Source of the DNA: Salinicola halophilus
GTDB lineage: Bacteria; Pseudomonadota; Gammaproteobacteria; Pseudomonadales; Halomonadaceae
Assembly: GCF_003206155.1 (NCBI RefSeq)
Contig: NZ_PZJV01000001.1
Location: 1,383,298 to 1,447,297 of the forward strand
Direction: 5' to 3'
DNA: 64,000 nt
Position 1 is the stretch's first letter, and each line of letters starts with the position of its first letter. Below, piece by piece: positions 32,834-48,048 of this stretch. Under the pieces are notes generated by a model. The model worked only from the letters and a program-made list of their open reading frames with translations. It made no database searches and was not told the origin of the DNA. Made by a program: the position numbers and the translations under genes.

Positions 32834-33544
32834 TCAAGCCCTTGCGTGAACCGCTCGCTGCAGGCTCTCCAGGCGTTTGTCGCGGATTCCCAGCGCCGCC
32901 AGATCCCCCACCGTGTTGTCCAGATACTCGCGACAGCTACCCAGCACGCCGCGACCGGTACTGAGCAGTTCGATGACGGTCTCGTCCGACTGGCGACCAA
33001 TATAGCGCTCGCCCTGCGGGTTGACGACGAAGGCGACACTCCAGAGCGGGCCCGCATCGCTGACCAGCCGCACCCAGCGCGGCCGATAGGCACCGGTGAG
33101 CATCTCACGGCGCCACACCAGCAGCAGTTCGCGCTCGAGATCGCGGGCGGGCACGCGCAGCGCCACGCCTTGGGAGGAGCCGCCCGGGGCCAGCGCCAGC
33201 ATCAAACCGGGATAGTCCGGCGTGCCGCGACCGTGCTCGAGCTTGAGGCAGAAATCGCGATGGTAGCCGTAAAGCCGGCAGGTGTGACGCTCGGCGACCT
33301 CCACGCAAGGGTTCCAGATCAACGAGCCGTAGGCGAACAGATAGACGCCGTCGGTCTCGTGGGCCTCGCTCGGCATCGTCTCCAGGATGTGCCGAATCGA
33401 CTGCGCAAGCGCCGCCTCGCTGACCAGTTCGACGTCGGGATAGGCCTGCTCGAAGTGACGACGGATCAGATCCTGCTCCAGCACCTCGCGGGTCATCGGA
33501 ATCGATTTCTCGCCGGCATCGGCGCTGTGTTGCGGATCACTCAT
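32834..33544 (-). CDS. ChaC-type gamma-glutamylcyclotransferase
   Basis: A 236-residue protein that probably cleaves glutathione or a gamma-glutamyl peptide to 5-oxoproline. The ChaC/GGCT motif F-A-Y-G-S-L-I-W at about residues 69-76, the Y-G-Y-H-R-D-F-C segment at about 92-99 and the R-G-T-P-D-Y-P-G-L-M-L-A-L block at about 105-117 are clear. An N-terminal stretch of about 60 residues precedes the domain; Met17 is an alternative start. It follows the uraA-like gene on the same strand. Confidence 0.88.
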   Translation of the reverse strand: MSDPQHSADAGEKSIPMTREVLEQDLIRRHFEQAYPDVELVSEAALAQSIRHILETMPSEAHETDGVYLFAYGSLIWNPCVEVAERHTCRLYGYHRDFCLKLEHGRGTPDYPGLMLALAPGGSSQGVALRVPARDLERELLLVWRREMLTGAYRPRWVRLVSDAGPLWSVAFVVNPQGERYIGRQSDETVIELLSTGRGVLGSCREYLDNTVGDLAALGIRDKRLESLQRAVHARA

Positions 33545-33653
33545 GTGCGTTTCCCACCGGAGGAGATCGATACGGGCGCGCCGTCGACGCGCCAGGGAAG
33601 GTGTCAGCGTAACGGGACTGAACGTCGACGCAAGGAAACCACTGCCACATCGC

Positions 33654-33693
33654 CGTCACGACGTTTCGTCCGCGCGTCACGACGTCTCGTCCG
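33654..33693. repeat. 21-base duplication at the 3' end of the permease gene
   Basis: CGTCACGACGTTTCGTCCG (33654-33672) and CGTCACGACGTCTCGTCCG (33675-33693) differ by one base and are offset by 21. The right copy contains the permease stop codon; the left copy regenerates the same D-E-T-S-stop ending downstream. Confidence 0.8.
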
Positions 33694-34987
33694 TACGGCT
33701 CGAGCGCGCCCCGCGCCGCAGCAGCAGATGAAGCAGGATGGCCCCGCAGGTCGCCGTGCCGATGCCGTCGAGCGTGAAACCGCCAAAGTCGATGGAGAAA
33801 TTCCCCGCGCCCAGCACCAGCGTCACCGCCGCCACGATCAGATTGGTGTTGTCGCCGAGATCGACCTGGTTCTGGATCCAGATCCGGGCACCGGCCACGG
33901 CGATCAGGCCGAACACGACGATCGACGCCCCCGCCAGCACCGGCCCGGGAATGGTCTGGATTAGCGCGCCGAAGCGCGGCGAGAAGCCGAGCAGAATGGC
34001 GAAAGCCGCCGCAGCGACGAAGATCAGTGTCGAGTAGACGCGAGTCACCGCCATCACCCCGATGTTCTCGGCGTAGGTGGTGACGCCGGTCCCGCCGGCC
34101 GAGCCCGACACCATCGTCGCGACGCCGTCGCCGAGAAACGCCCGCCCGATGTAGGGGTCGAGATTGCGCCCTGTCATCGCCCCCACCGCTTTGATATGGC
34201 CCAGGTTCTCGGCCACCAGAATCACCGCCACCGGGGCGATCAGAATCGAGGCGTGCCAGGTGAAAGTCGGTGCGCTGAACGTCGGCAGTCCCAGCCACGC
34301 CGACTCGGCCACCGGGGTGAAATCGATCGCCGGTCCCAGCCCCAACCCGTTGGTCAGAATCGCGTAGAGCGCATAGGCCGCGACCAGTCCCACCAGGATC
34401 AGAAGCCGCTGCAGCATGCCGCGGGTGAGAACCGCCGCGAGCCCGATACACAGGATCGTCGCCAGCGCCATGGCGGCATCGAAGCCGGAGTCAGCGACGC
34501 TCGACACCGCGACCGGCGCCAGGTTGAGACCGATGGTCATCACGATCGCCCCGGTGACCACCGGCGGCAGCAGCACCTCGATCCAGCGCGTCCCCAGTGC
34601 CATCACGACGAGGCCGACGAGGGCGTAGATCGCTCCGCAGACGATGATGCCGCCGAGCGCCAGACCGATATTCGGATTGGCCCCGCTGCCGGCGTAGCCG
34701 GAGGCGGCGATCACCACACCGATGAAGGCGAAGCTCGAGCCGAGATAGCTGGGGACCCGCCCGCCGACGATGACGAAGAACAACAAGGTGCCGATACCCG
34801 ACATCAGGATCGCCAGGTTGGGATCGAAACCCATCAGCAGCGGCGCCAGTACGGTGGAGCCGAACATCGCAACGGCGTGTTGAACACCCATCAGCAGCGT
34901 CTGAGTCGCCGACAGCCGCTCGTCGGGGGCGACCAGGCCGTCGCGGCTGGGACTCACGCGTCGCCATTGGGGAAACCAGGAGGACAT
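33677..34987 (-). CDS. uraA: UraA-type uracil/nucleobase permease (NCS2 family)
   Basis: A 436-residue inner-membrane nucleobase:proton symporter with about 12-14 hydrophobic segments. The NCS2 motifs are visible: Q-H-A-V-A-M-F-G-S-T-V at about 36-46, V-P-S-Y-L-G-S-S-F-A-F-I at about 78-89, and G-V-T-T-Y-A-E-N-I-G-V-M-A-V-T-R-V-Y-S at about 302-320, which resembles E. coli UraA (G-x-x-T-T-Y-G-E-N-I-G). The substrate is most likely uracil. The ATG at 34987 follows an AAAGCTCCG-rich leader; an upstream frame adds 13 codons. Downstream is the ChaC-like gene. Confidence 0.9.
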   Translation of the reverse strand: MSSWFPQWRRVSPSRDGLVAPDERLSATQTLLMGVQHAVAMFGSTVLAPLLMGFDPNLAILMSGIGTLLFFVIVGGRVPSYLGSSFAFIGVVIAASGYAGSGANPNIGLALGGIIVCGAIYALVGLVVMALGTRWIEVLLPPVVTGAIVMTIGLNLAPVAVSSVADSGFDAAMALATILCIGLAAVLTRGMLQRLLILVGLVAAYALYAILTNGLGLGPAIDFTPVAESAWLGLPTFSAPTFTWHASILIAPVAVILVAENLGHIKAVGAMTGRNLDPYIGRAFLGDGVATMVSGSAGGTGVTTYAENIGVMAVTRVYSTLIFVAAAAFAILLGFSPRFGALIQTIPGPVLAGASIVVFGLIAVAGARIWIQNQVDLGDNTNLIVAAVTLVLGAGNFSIDFGGFTLDGIGTATCGAILLHLLLRRGARSSRTDETS

Positions 34988-35328
34988 CGGAAAGCTCCGT
35001 GTTGGGCGCGCGCCGACAGCGCCCACCCCGAGTTCGAGGTAGCGGCGACGTCAGGCGACAGCAAGTGTGATGACAGCAAGTGTGATGACAGCAAGTGTGA
35101 TGACAGCGGGTGCGATTCAGGGCGCATTCTACCCGGGCAGCGACCCCACGCCCACTCCCGGCAGGCGCCAGGGGTGAGCCGGCCGAGGCACACCGCGCCA
35201 CGCTGAACTACGCTGGAACGCGTGAAAGGGTCGCGCGGTCGCACCGGGAAGGCGCGGCGCCGGCCTGCAAAACGGCCACTCAACGTATCGGCTTTCAGGC
35301 CCGCGTAACGCAATTACAGGGAGACGTT
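34988..35328. other. uraA-oxidoreductase divergent spacer
   Basis: A 341-base divergent spacer with no supported gene. It holds the four-copy 15-base tandem repeat at 35057-35116. A good ribosome-binding site (GGGAG) lies just before the oxidoreductase start. I see no confident promoter or PyrR/uracil-type attenuator. Confidence 0.4.
35057..35116. repeat. 15-base tandem repeat, four copies
   Basis: GACAGCAAGTGTGAT occurs three times without change (35057, 35072, 35087), followed by a fourth copy with two differences, GACAGCGGGTGCGAT (35102-35116). It lies about 70 bases upstream of the uraA-type gene start. Confidence 0.95.
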
Positions 35329-36519
35329 ATGCAACGCTATGACTACCTCATCGTCGGCGCCGGCATGGTCGCCGCCAACGCCGTCGCCGGCATTCGCGAG
35401 CATGACCGCGAGGGCAGCATCGGCATCCTCGGGGAAGAGCCCAACGGCCCGGTGACACGTCCCGCGCTATCCAAGAAACTCTGGACCGACCCGGAGTTCG
35501 GCTACGACAAGATCTGGATGCAGCCGGAAGCCGATGACGACAATACCACGCTGCACGTCGACGCTCGCGTGACCCAGATCGACCGCAAGGCCAAGACGGT
35601 GACCCTGGAGACCGGCGACAGTGTCGGCTACGGCAAGCTGCTGCTCGCCACCGGCGGCGCCCCGGTACGCCTCGACATGGCCGAAAGCGAGCGGGTGCGC
35701 TACTTTCGCACCGTCGCGGACTACGACTACCTGCGCGAACTCGCCGGGCAGAATCTTCACGTCGTGGTGGTCGGCGGCAGCTACATCGGCACCGAACTCG
35801 CCGCCGCGCTGATCCAGAATGGCTGTCGCGTCACGCTCGTCTATCCCCAAGCCGTCCTCATGAGCGGCATGCTGCCCGCCTCGCTGGCCAACCGTTTCCA
35901 CCAGACCTATCTCGACCACGGCGTCGAGCTGCTCGGCGGACGCAAGGTCGAAAGTGGCAGCGAGGCCGATGGCAAGGTGACGCTCGATCTCGACGACGGC
36001 AGCCGACTGGAAGCCGACGCTGTCGTGTTCGGCCTCGGGGTGAAGCCGTGCGTCGAGCTCGCCGAGAACGCGGGCCTCGAAATCGACGGCGGCATCGTCG
36101 TCGACGAACGGCTGAAGACCGCTGACGATGCGATCTTCGCCGCCGGCGACGTCGCCACCTATCCGGATGCGATACTGGGACGCTGGCACGCCGAACACGT
36201 CGACAACGCCAACCAGATGGGCGCCACGGTCGGACATATCATGGCCGGCAGCGACGAGACCTACGGTCATACGCCCTACTTCTATTCCAACGTCTTCGAT
36301 CTCGCCTGGAAGGCAGTCGGCACGCTGGATAGCCGCCTCGACGTCATCGAAGACGCCGACGGTGACGCTGGCGTCTACTACTACCTCGAAGAGGGACGAG
36401 TCAAAGGCGTGCTGCTGCTCAACCTCGACGCCGACAGGCTCGACGACGCCCGGGCGGTGCTCGCCGATACCTCGGCACAGGACGAAACGACGCTGGTCGG
36501 GCGCATCCCCCGGGACTGA
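35329..36519 (+). CDS. FAD/NAD(P)-dependent oxidoreductase (AIF/ferredoxin-reductase-like)
   Basis: A 396-residue pyridine-nucleotide disulfide-type flavoprotein. The FAD-binding motif D-Y-L-I-V-G-A-G-M-V-A-A is at residues 4-15, the A-T-G-G at about 106-109, the NAD(P)-binding V-V-V-G-G-S-Y-I-G-T-E at about 146-156, and the second FAD motif D-A-I-F-A-A-G-D-V-A at about 266-275. There is no CxxC redox pair, so it is not a classic disulfide reductase; it resembles AIF and the rubredoxin/ferredoxin reductase group. The electron partner is not encoded beside it. It converges with the 78-residue gene. Confidence 0.88.
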   Translation: MQRYDYLIVGAGMVAANAVAGIREHDREGSIGILGEEPNGPVTRPALSKKLWTDPEFGYDKIWMQPEADDDNTTLHVDARVTQIDRKAKTVTLETGDSVGYGKLLLATGGAPVRLDMAESERVRYFRTVADYDYLRELAGQNLHVVVVGGSYIGTELAAALIQNGCRVTLVYPQAVLMSGMLPASLANRFHQTYLDHGVELLGGRKVESGSEADGKVTLDLDDGSRLEADAVVFGLGVKPCVELAENAGLEIDGGIVVDERLKTADDAIFAAGDVATYPDAILGRWHAEHVDNANQMGATVGHIMAGSDETYGHTPYFYSNVFDLAWKAVGTLDSRLDVIEDADGDAGVYYYLEEGRVKGVLLLNLDADRLDDARAVLADTSAQDETTLVGRIPRD

Positions 36520-36571
36520 GTGCCCGGTGAGCGACCGCAGGAGCGCGTCGTCACGGGTGAACCCAGGACGC

Positions 36572-36603
36572 AAAAAAGCGCGCCGGCAGTGATGCCGGCG
36601 CGC
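36572..36603 (-). terminator. Terminator after the small gene downstream of gltD
   Basis: On the minus strand GCGCGCCGGCA and TGCCGGCGCGC form a perfect 11-base stem with a four-base loop, followed by six T. It ends the gltBD-small gene unit. Confidence 0.85.
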
Positions 36604-36638
36604 TCGTCGTTGGGTATCGGCGTCGACGCCCGGCGGGT

Positions 36639-36878
36639 TCAGTCGAGCGTGAGCTTCGAGGCAATGATGCCCGCCCGGCGTTCGATCTCCTCGAGCATGC
36701 CCTGGCACTCTTCCGACATCCCACTGTCGTGCGTCTTGGGCAGCGTGTAGAGCGCCTTGAGCTGGTAGAGATCCGCCATGACTTGATCGCGATCGTCGCT
36801 GCCTTCCAGCACGTGTTCTTCCAGCGCCCGCATGTAGCCGTTCGCCTGGTCCAGAATGCTGCGTTCAAGCCTGATCAT
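36639..36878 (-). CDS. Small hypothetical protein downstream of gltD
   Basis: A 78-residue helical protein I do not recognise. It has alternating charged and hydrophobic heptads with M-R-A-L-E-E-H-V-L-E-G, Y-Q-L-K-A-L-Y and C-Q-G-M-L-E-E-I-E-R-R segments, no signal peptide and no membrane segment. An A-G-G-A-G ribosome-binding site 8 bases before the ATG at 36878 decides the start over one 42 bases upstream. It lies 102 bases after gltD on the same strand and is followed by a strong terminator, so it is probably a real gene at the end of the gltBD transcript. Confidence 0.65.
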   Translation of the reverse strand: MIRLERSILDQANGYMRALEEHVLEGSDDRDQVMADLYQLKALYTLPKTHDSGMSEECQGMLEEIERRAGIIASKLTLD

Positions 36879-36980
36879 GTCGATCTCCTCGGTGCTCGTG
36901 ATGCGGATGAAGCGCGCCACTGTATAGATTCGACCGGCGCGATACTACCGCCGATCGTCCCGGTCTCGACCGCCCGCCTG

Positions 36981-38414
<1,434 letters not shown>

Positions 38415-38476
38415 CTATCTCCTCACTCCGGCGCCGGCTGTGGCCGGCACCGTGACGCGTTCGGGCTGACGCCGAT

Positions 38477-42928
<4,452 letters not shown>

Positions 42929-43582
42929 GGGCGTGCCTCACAAAGCTTGTTCAAAAACCGAGAATCGGGTCGGAAACCGAGGGGCTTGCATTCGATTTTC
43001 CGACAAATATACTGGAGGGTTTTTTATTATTCTGACTAACGACCGCTGGCGTTTCTCGACGCTGGAACGCGCTCTATTCCCGTCGCATCGATTCGCGAAA
43101 AGGCCGGCCAGAATAGCCAGTACACTGCGCCGGCGCAATCGCCACCCGCCCTGACCGGCACGGCATTTCCATTGCAAATCGGATACTTATCCGAAGCTTC
43201 AGTAAAATTACCTGCCATCTCAAGCGCTTAAGTCAGGGTATTAGACGAAGGTCTAATCATTGTCGATTATCGCCCGTCTACGGCCTCGCCCCCATGCCGA
43301 TACGACATGGAGCATACCAATCGCAGACTCACGCAGCCCGTGGTCGTAGTCGTGGGCATAAGCATGGGCATGGACGTGGTTTTGCGAACCGCGACGGTGC
43401 TCGCGAAACATGACGGTCGAGGAGTCGGAGACGAAGCGCGCACGGCGGTTGCCACAAAGGCGGCTGCGCGGAGGCGCCAATGTCAGGCGGGTGACGTAAG
43501 GGGGCGAAGCGTGAAGCACCGGGCGAGGGGCAACGGCGCCGGCGACCGCAGGACGCAGTCGCCGAAAGACTCGCGCAGGGCG
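42929..43582. other. aroB-gltB spacer (usual damX position)
   Basis: A 654-base stretch without a supported gene. The left third is AT-rich (42960-43040) and probably holds the gltB promoter. An inverted repeat ATTAGAC/GTCTAAT with a four-base loop lies at 43240-43257. A minus-strand frame at 43253-43519 (88 codons) encodes a His-rich stretch H-V-H-A-H-A-Y-A-H-D-Y-D-H-G but has no ribosome-binding site or known relatives that I can see. In pseudomonads a SPOR-domain DamX-like gene sits here. Confidence 0.45.
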
Positions 43583-44668
43583 TTAGTCGCGGGGGAAGTC
43601 GCGAATCAGCGATTCGAGCATCTCGCTCGAGGTGTCGTCGCGAATGACGGCGTGGCCGAGCGATTCGAGAAGGATCAGCCGCAGGCGGGCATCGACGTTC
43701 TTCTTGTCCAGGCGCATGCGCGCCAGGAAGTCCTCCACCGTCATGTTGGCCGGCGCCACGACGGGCAGGCCGGCGGCGCCGAGCAGCGCCTCGACGCGAG
43801 ACACGTCGTCGCTGCCGAGCCAGCCGCGCCTCTCGGAGAGCCGGGCCGCCATCATCATGCCGGCGCCGACCGCCTCGCCATGCAGCCAGTTGCCGTAGCC
43901 CTGATGCGCCTCGATGGCGTGGCCGAAGGTATGCCCGAGATTCAGCAGCGCGCGTACGCCCTGCTCGGTTTCGTCCTCGGCGACGATCTCCGCCTTGATC
44001 TCGCAGCTGCGCTTGATGGCGTGGGCGATCGCGTCGTCGTCGAGCGCGCGCAGCGCGGTGACGTGACCTTCGAGCCAGACGAGAAATTCGGGGTCGCGAA
44101 TGAAGCCGTATTTCACGACCTCCGCCAGACCGGCGGAGAACTCTCGCGGCGGCAGCGTCGCCAGGGTCGCGGTATCGACGATCACCGCCTTCGGCTGCCA
44201 GAAGGCACCGATCATGTTCTTGCCGCGGGCATGGTTGACGCCCGTCTTGCCGCCCACGGATGAGTCGACCTGCGACAGCAGCGTGGTCGGCACCTGAATG
44301 AAGGCGACACCGCGCTGATAGCTCGCCGCCGCAAAACCGGCCATGTCGCCGATCACGCCGCCGCCGAGGGCGATCAACGTGCAGCGGCGATTGAACCCCG
44401 CCGCCAGCAGCGCATCCCAGATCCGCTCGACCGAGGCGACGGTCTTGGTCGCCTCGCCGTCGGGGAGAATCACCTCGCGCACGTCGAGTTCGCCGTCGGC
44501 AAGGGTAGCCTTGAGCGTTTCGAGATAATGCGGCGCGACGGTCTCGTTGGTAACGATCATCACCTGGCGCCCGGCGAGATGCGCGTGTAGCCGCTCACGG
44601 TCGGCAAGCAGGCCGGCGCCAATGTGAATGGGATAGCTGCGCTCGCCCAGCGACACGGTCAACGCCAT
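43583..44668 (-). CDS. aroB: 3-dehydroquinate synthase
   Basis: Second enzyme of the shikimate pathway, making dehydroquinate from DAHP with NAD as cofactor. The 361-residue protein has the family opening [11 protein letters not shown], the NAD-binding [11 protein letters not shown] at about 102-112, the [10 protein letters not shown] segment at about 137-146 and the metal-binding H-T-F-G-H-A-I-E and H-G-E-A-V blocks. A start 57 bases upstream (44725) is in frame but adds a non-family Ser/Pro-rich stretch. It follows aroK, making aroK-aroB a tight pair. Confidence 0.96.
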   Translation of the reverse strand: MALTVSLGERSYPIHIGAGLLADRERLHAHLAGRQVMIVTNETVAPHYLETLKATLADGELDVREVILPDGEATKTVASVERIWDALLAAGFNRRCTLIALGGGVIGDMAGFAAASYQRGVAFIQVPTTLLSQVDSSVGGKTGVNHARGKNMIGAFWQPKAVIVDTATLATLPPREFSAGLAEVVKYGFIRDPEFLVWLEGHVTALRALDDDAIAHAIKRSCEIKAEIVAEDETEQGVRALLNLGHTFGHAIEAHQGYGNWLHGEAVGAGMMMAARLSERRGWLGSDDVSRVEALLGAAGLPVVAPANMTVEDFLARMRLDKKNVDARLRLILLESLGHAVIRDDTSSEMLESLIRDFPRD

Positions 44669-44732
44669 CGCGGATGGCGTGGTCGCGGATCGCGGGGCCG
44701 AGGAAGGCAAGGGTGCGGATGACATCAACGAA

Positions 44733-45293
44733 TTACCTCGAGTGGTAGAGCGTCGCCTTGGCCGCGAGTGGCTCGTTGAGCCGTGCCGCGCGGCGAACGA
44801 TATCGGCGACCACGCTGCGCGGGCTGCGGCGGTCGGTGCGGATGACCAGGTCCGCCGTCTCCCGGTAGAGCGGGTCGCGAATGGCGAAGAGATCGCGCAG
44901 CACCTGCTCGGGATTGGCGTTCTGCAGGAGCGGACGGTTGCGATCCCGCGCGGTGCGGCGGATCTGCTGTTCCACGGTGGTGGCGAGGTAGACCACGGTG
45001 CCGCGCTCACGCAGCAGCGCCCGATTGGCCTTACGCATGATGGCGCCGCCGCCCGTTGCCATGACGATGTCGTGGCGCCGGCTCAGCTCGTCGAGCATCG
45101 AGGTCTCACGGTCGCGAAAGCCCGATTCGCCCTCGACGTCGAAAATCCACGGGATGTTCGCCCCGCATCGCGCCTCGATCTGATGGTCGCTATCCAGGAA
45201 GTCGCGCTGCAATTCGGCCGCCAGAAGGCGGCCGATGGTGCTTTTGCCAGCCCCCATGGGGCCGACCAGGAAAAGATTGGGGAGCGAGCGCAT
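44733..45293 (-). CDS. aroK: Shikimate kinase
   Basis: Phosphorylates shikimate at the 3-hydroxyl. The 186-residue kinase has the P-loop G-P-M-G-A-G-K-S-T at residues 11-19, the D-S-D-H-Q-I-E shikimate/Mg site at about 34-40, F-R-D-R-E at about 59-63, and the G-G-G-A-I segment at about 81-85, all standard. Its start overlaps the pilQ stop by one base, so it is translated as part of the pilMNOPQ-aroKB transcript. Confidence 0.96.
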   Translation of the reverse strand: MRSLPNLFLVGPMGAGKSTIGRLLAAELQRDFLDSDHQIEARCGANIPWIFDVEGESGFRDRETSMLDELSRRHDIVMATGGGAIMRKANRALLRERGTVVYLATTVEQQIRRTARDRNRPLLQNANPEQVLRDLFAIRDPLYRETADLVIRTDRRSPRSVVADIVRRAARLNEPLAAKATLYHSR

Positions 45294-47485
45294 CAGCGAA
45301 TGGCCAGTCCGTCCTCGATGATCTTGGGCGTGATGAATACCAGCAATTCTACCTTTTCGTTGCTTTCCTGGGTATAGCGGAACAGATTGCCGATCAGCGG
45401 CAGATCGCCGAGCCAGGGCGTCTTGAACAGCGTGCGCAGCTGCTCGGAGGTGAGGATGCCGCCGAGCACCACGGTTTCGCCGTTATCCACCAGCACCTGC
45501 GTCTGGATTTCGTTGGTGTCGATCGCCGGCGCGCCGTCGAATCGCGTATCGGAAATGTCATCGTTGTTGATGCGCAGATCCATGATGATGCGATCGTCCG
45601 GGGTGATCTGCGGCGTCACCTCCAGCGACAGCACCGCCTCCTTGAACTCGGTGGTCGTCGCCCCGCTCGAGGAGGCTTCCTGATACGGCACCTCCTGGCC
45701 CTGCTTGATCACCGCGGTGCGCTGATTGGCGGTGATCACCTTGGGCTGGGAGATGGTCTGGCTCTTGCCCTCGCTCTCAAGCGCTCTGAGCTCGAGGTCG
45801 ATCAGCACGTCGCCGGAGAGATAGCCGAAGCTGAAAGCGCTGGCCGGATTGACCGTATTGCCCAGATCCACCGCCAGCCCGCCACCGTAAGAACTCGGAT
45901 CGTCAGATGTCGTGGGCACTGTCGTGGGATTACCGTCAGCAGCGCCAATATAGTTAGAACCGCCAGGCGCATAGGCGTTTCCAGTCGAATCACGACCGGT
46001 GTAATTGAGACGGCCACTACTCGTTTGTGGCGTCAATCCCCAATTCACGCCCAGTTCGCGAGCCGCGCTGTCGCGCGCGATGACGATGCGCGCCTCGATC
46101 TGCACCTGCTTCACCGGCACGTCGAGCTGATCGATGGTGCGGCGGATCGCTTCCAGCTGCTCGCGGGTGTCCTGCAGGATCAGCGTATTGGTGCGCGGAT
46201 CGACCGTGGCGCGCCCGCGCTCCGACATCAGACCTACCCCTTCGCCGCCGCGCAGAAGCGCCGCCAGCGTCTCGGCCTTGGCGTAGCGGATCTGCAGGAA
46301 TTCGGTGGCCAGCGGCGCCAGCTGCTCGGACTGTTCGCGACTCTCCAGCGTCTGACGCTGCAGGCTGGCAAGCTCGCCGGCCGGCGCGACCATCATCACG
46401 TCACCGTTACGTCTGGCGGCCAGACCGCGACTCTGCAGCACCAGATCGAGGGCCTGATCCCAAGGCACGTCGACCAGATTGAGGGTGACGCTGCCCTGTA
46501 CGCTATCGCTTGCGACCACGTTGAGCCCCGAGACCTCGGCGATGATGGAGAGCACGTCGCGTACCGCGATGTCCTGAAAATCGAGAGTGATGCGCTGCCC
46601 CGAATAGCTCGGACCCGCCTCCTGCTGGGGGCGGCGGATGCTGCCGGCGGGCGCCAGCTCGACGCTCAGGGTGCGCCCGTTCTGCGTGACCAGCGGCTCG
46701 ACGTCCTCCGTGGCGCGGATATCGAAGCTGACACCGCCTGCCTGACGTCGCGGCACGATACGTTGAACCGGGGTGCCGAAGTCGCTGACGTCGAGCGTCT
46801 GATACTGCTCGTCGGGTAGCGTGACGCCCGGCAGCGTCAGGGTGATCTCCTGGCCGCGCCCGCTCACTTCGGCAGCGACGCCGGAACGGTCGAGCCCCAG
46901 CACGAGCCGCCCCACGCCGTCATCGCCACGGCGAAAGTCGATCGAACCGACGCGGGGCTCGCCCGTGTTGAGGCCGCCAACGGGCGTGTTAGGCGTCGAT
47001 ACGGAGTGCTCGCTCGCGTTCCCGGTCGCGGCCGCCGCCAGAAACGACGACGGCCCGTCATCGACAGCAGTATCGCGGCGCTGCGCCGCCTCCGGAGACA
47101 CGCCGCCGATATGGACGGTCACGCCGTTCTCGCCTTCCTCGAGACGATAGTCACTGGCGGATTCGAGCTCGAAGACCAAGCGCGTGCGCGAACCGGCCCC
47201 CAGCACGCGCACCGAATCGACGCCACCGCTGCCCACCGCGAACCGCGGCTCGGCGAGACCGTTACGCGTCTCGGTCAGATCGAGAACCAGCCGGGGCGGC
47301 GCCTCGGTACGATAACCGCGAATATCGGGTACGCCCCCGACGAAGTCGAGACCGACATCGAGCCCCTGACCGCTGCGATCGGTGAACGTCATCGCCGTCA
47401 GGGTCGGCGCGGCCAGCGCCAGCGATGCCCCACACCCGAGCGCGGTCGCCAGCAGCCAGGCGATGCAAAAACGTATAGCTGTCAT
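45293..47485 (-). CDS. pilQ: Type IV pilus secretin PilQ
   Basis: A 730-residue outer-membrane secretin through which the pilus passes. A signal peptide (to about residue 25, A-L-A-A) precedes AMIN domains (about 30-270), an STN-like and N1 domain (about 310-470) and the secretin C-domain, which ends in P-K-I-I-E-D-G-L. The secretin V-P-Y-Q-E-A-S and L-x-V-T-P-Q-I motifs are present at about 605-640. The ATG at 47485 gives the signal peptide; a longer frame does not. It is the last pil gene in the cluster. Confidence 0.95.
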   Translation of the reverse strand: MTAIRFCIAWLLATALGCGASLALAAPTLTAMTFTDRSGQGLDVGLDFVGGVPDIRGYRTEAPPRLVLDLTETRNGLAEPRFAVGSGGVDSVRVLGAGSRTRLVFELESASDYRLEEGENGVTVHIGGVSPEAAQRRDTAVDDGPSSFLAAAATGNASEHSVSTPNTPVGGLNTGEPRVGSIDFRRGDDGVGRLVLGLDRSGVAAEVSGRGQEITLTLPGVTLPDEQYQTLDVSDFGTPVQRIVPRRQAGGVSFDIRATEDVEPLVTQNGRTLSVELAPAGSIRRPQQEAGPSYSGQRITLDFQDIAVRDVLSIIAEVSGLNVVASDSVQGSVTLNLVDVPWDQALDLVLQSRGLAARRNGDVMMVAPAGELASLQRQTLESREQSEQLAPLATEFLQIRYAKAETLAALLRGGEGVGLMSERGRATVDPRTNTLILQDTREQLEAIRRTIDQLDVPVKQVQIEARIVIARDSAARELGVNWGLTPQTSSGRLNYTGRDSTGNAYAPGGSNYIGAADGNPTTVPTTSDDPSSYGGGLAVDLGNTVNPASAFSFGYLSGDVLIDLELRALESEGKSQTISQPKVITANQRTAVIKQGQEVPYQEASSSGATTTEFKEAVLSLEVTPQITPDDRIIMDLRINNDDISDTRFDGAPAIDTNEIQTQVLVDNGETVVLGGILTSEQLRTLFKTPWLGDLPLIGNLFRYTQESNEKVELLVFITPKIIEDGLAIR

Positions 47486-47496
47486 CGATTCGTCCT

Positions 47497-48048
47497 CTAT
47501 CGATTGCCGTCGGCCTGACCGTCGGTGTCGCGTGATGTCATTGCCAGCTGACGCGTCCGTTCGACCCACTCGCCCTGGGCACCCCGCACGCTTTCGACCA
47601 GCGTCAGCTCACGCTCGCCGATAGCGACGATCGTGCCGTAGTCCCGCCCGAGATGATCCCCGGTGAACAGACGGTGCACGCGGCCGTCCGGCGCTCTCAC
47701 CAGCCCCGAGTCCCGCGCGCCGACGCTCAGCGTGCCCACCAGCTCGAGACTGTCGAGATCGAACGCCTCGAGCGGCTCGCTCGTCCGTCCGGCATCCGGC
47801 AGCGGCGAAGATGGCGCCACGCTCTCCTGTGGCGCGGCGACGTCGGCCACGAAGGGACTGCGCCGTGCACGCTGGGCATAGCCGACCGCCTCGAAGGTCG
47901 GCATCTCGGGCAGTTCGGCGATCGCGCCCTTGGGCGTGTGGCGTAGCGACTCGAGGTGCGCTTCGAGCGCGCCGAGGTCCGCGTCCGCGCAGCCGCCGAG
48001 TGCCAGCACGGCCCCGAGAGCGAGGGTCAGACGTCGCGCACGCATCAT
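47497..48048 (-). CDS. pilP: Type IV pilus lipoprotein PilP
   Basis: A 183-residue inner-membrane lipoprotein linking PilNO to PilQ. The lipobox L-G-G-C ends at Cys20. After a linker, the beta-sandwich domain appears with the conserved pattern R-R-S-P-F near residues 62-66, L-E-A-F-D-L-D-S-L-E-L-V-G-T-L at about 92-106, and R-V-H-R-L-F-T-G-D-H-L-G-R-D-Y-G at about 123-138. Its start overlaps the pilO stop (ATGA), and pilQ begins 11 bases after its stop. Confidence 0.94.
   Translation of the reverse strand: MMRARRLTLALGAVLALGGCADADLGALEAHLESLRHTPKGAIAELPEMPTFEAVGYAQRARRSPFVADVAAPQESVAPSSPLPDAGRTSEPLEAFDLDSLELVGTLSVGARDSGLVRAPDGRVHRLFTGDHLGRDYGTIVAIGERELTLVESVRGAQGEWVERTRQLAMTSRDTDGQADGNR

Noticed and set aside
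43253-43519. His-rich 88-codon frame as an annotated gene
   Set aside because: No ribosome-binding site, no clear similarity and an overlapping frame of equal quality; kept only as an observation on the gap.
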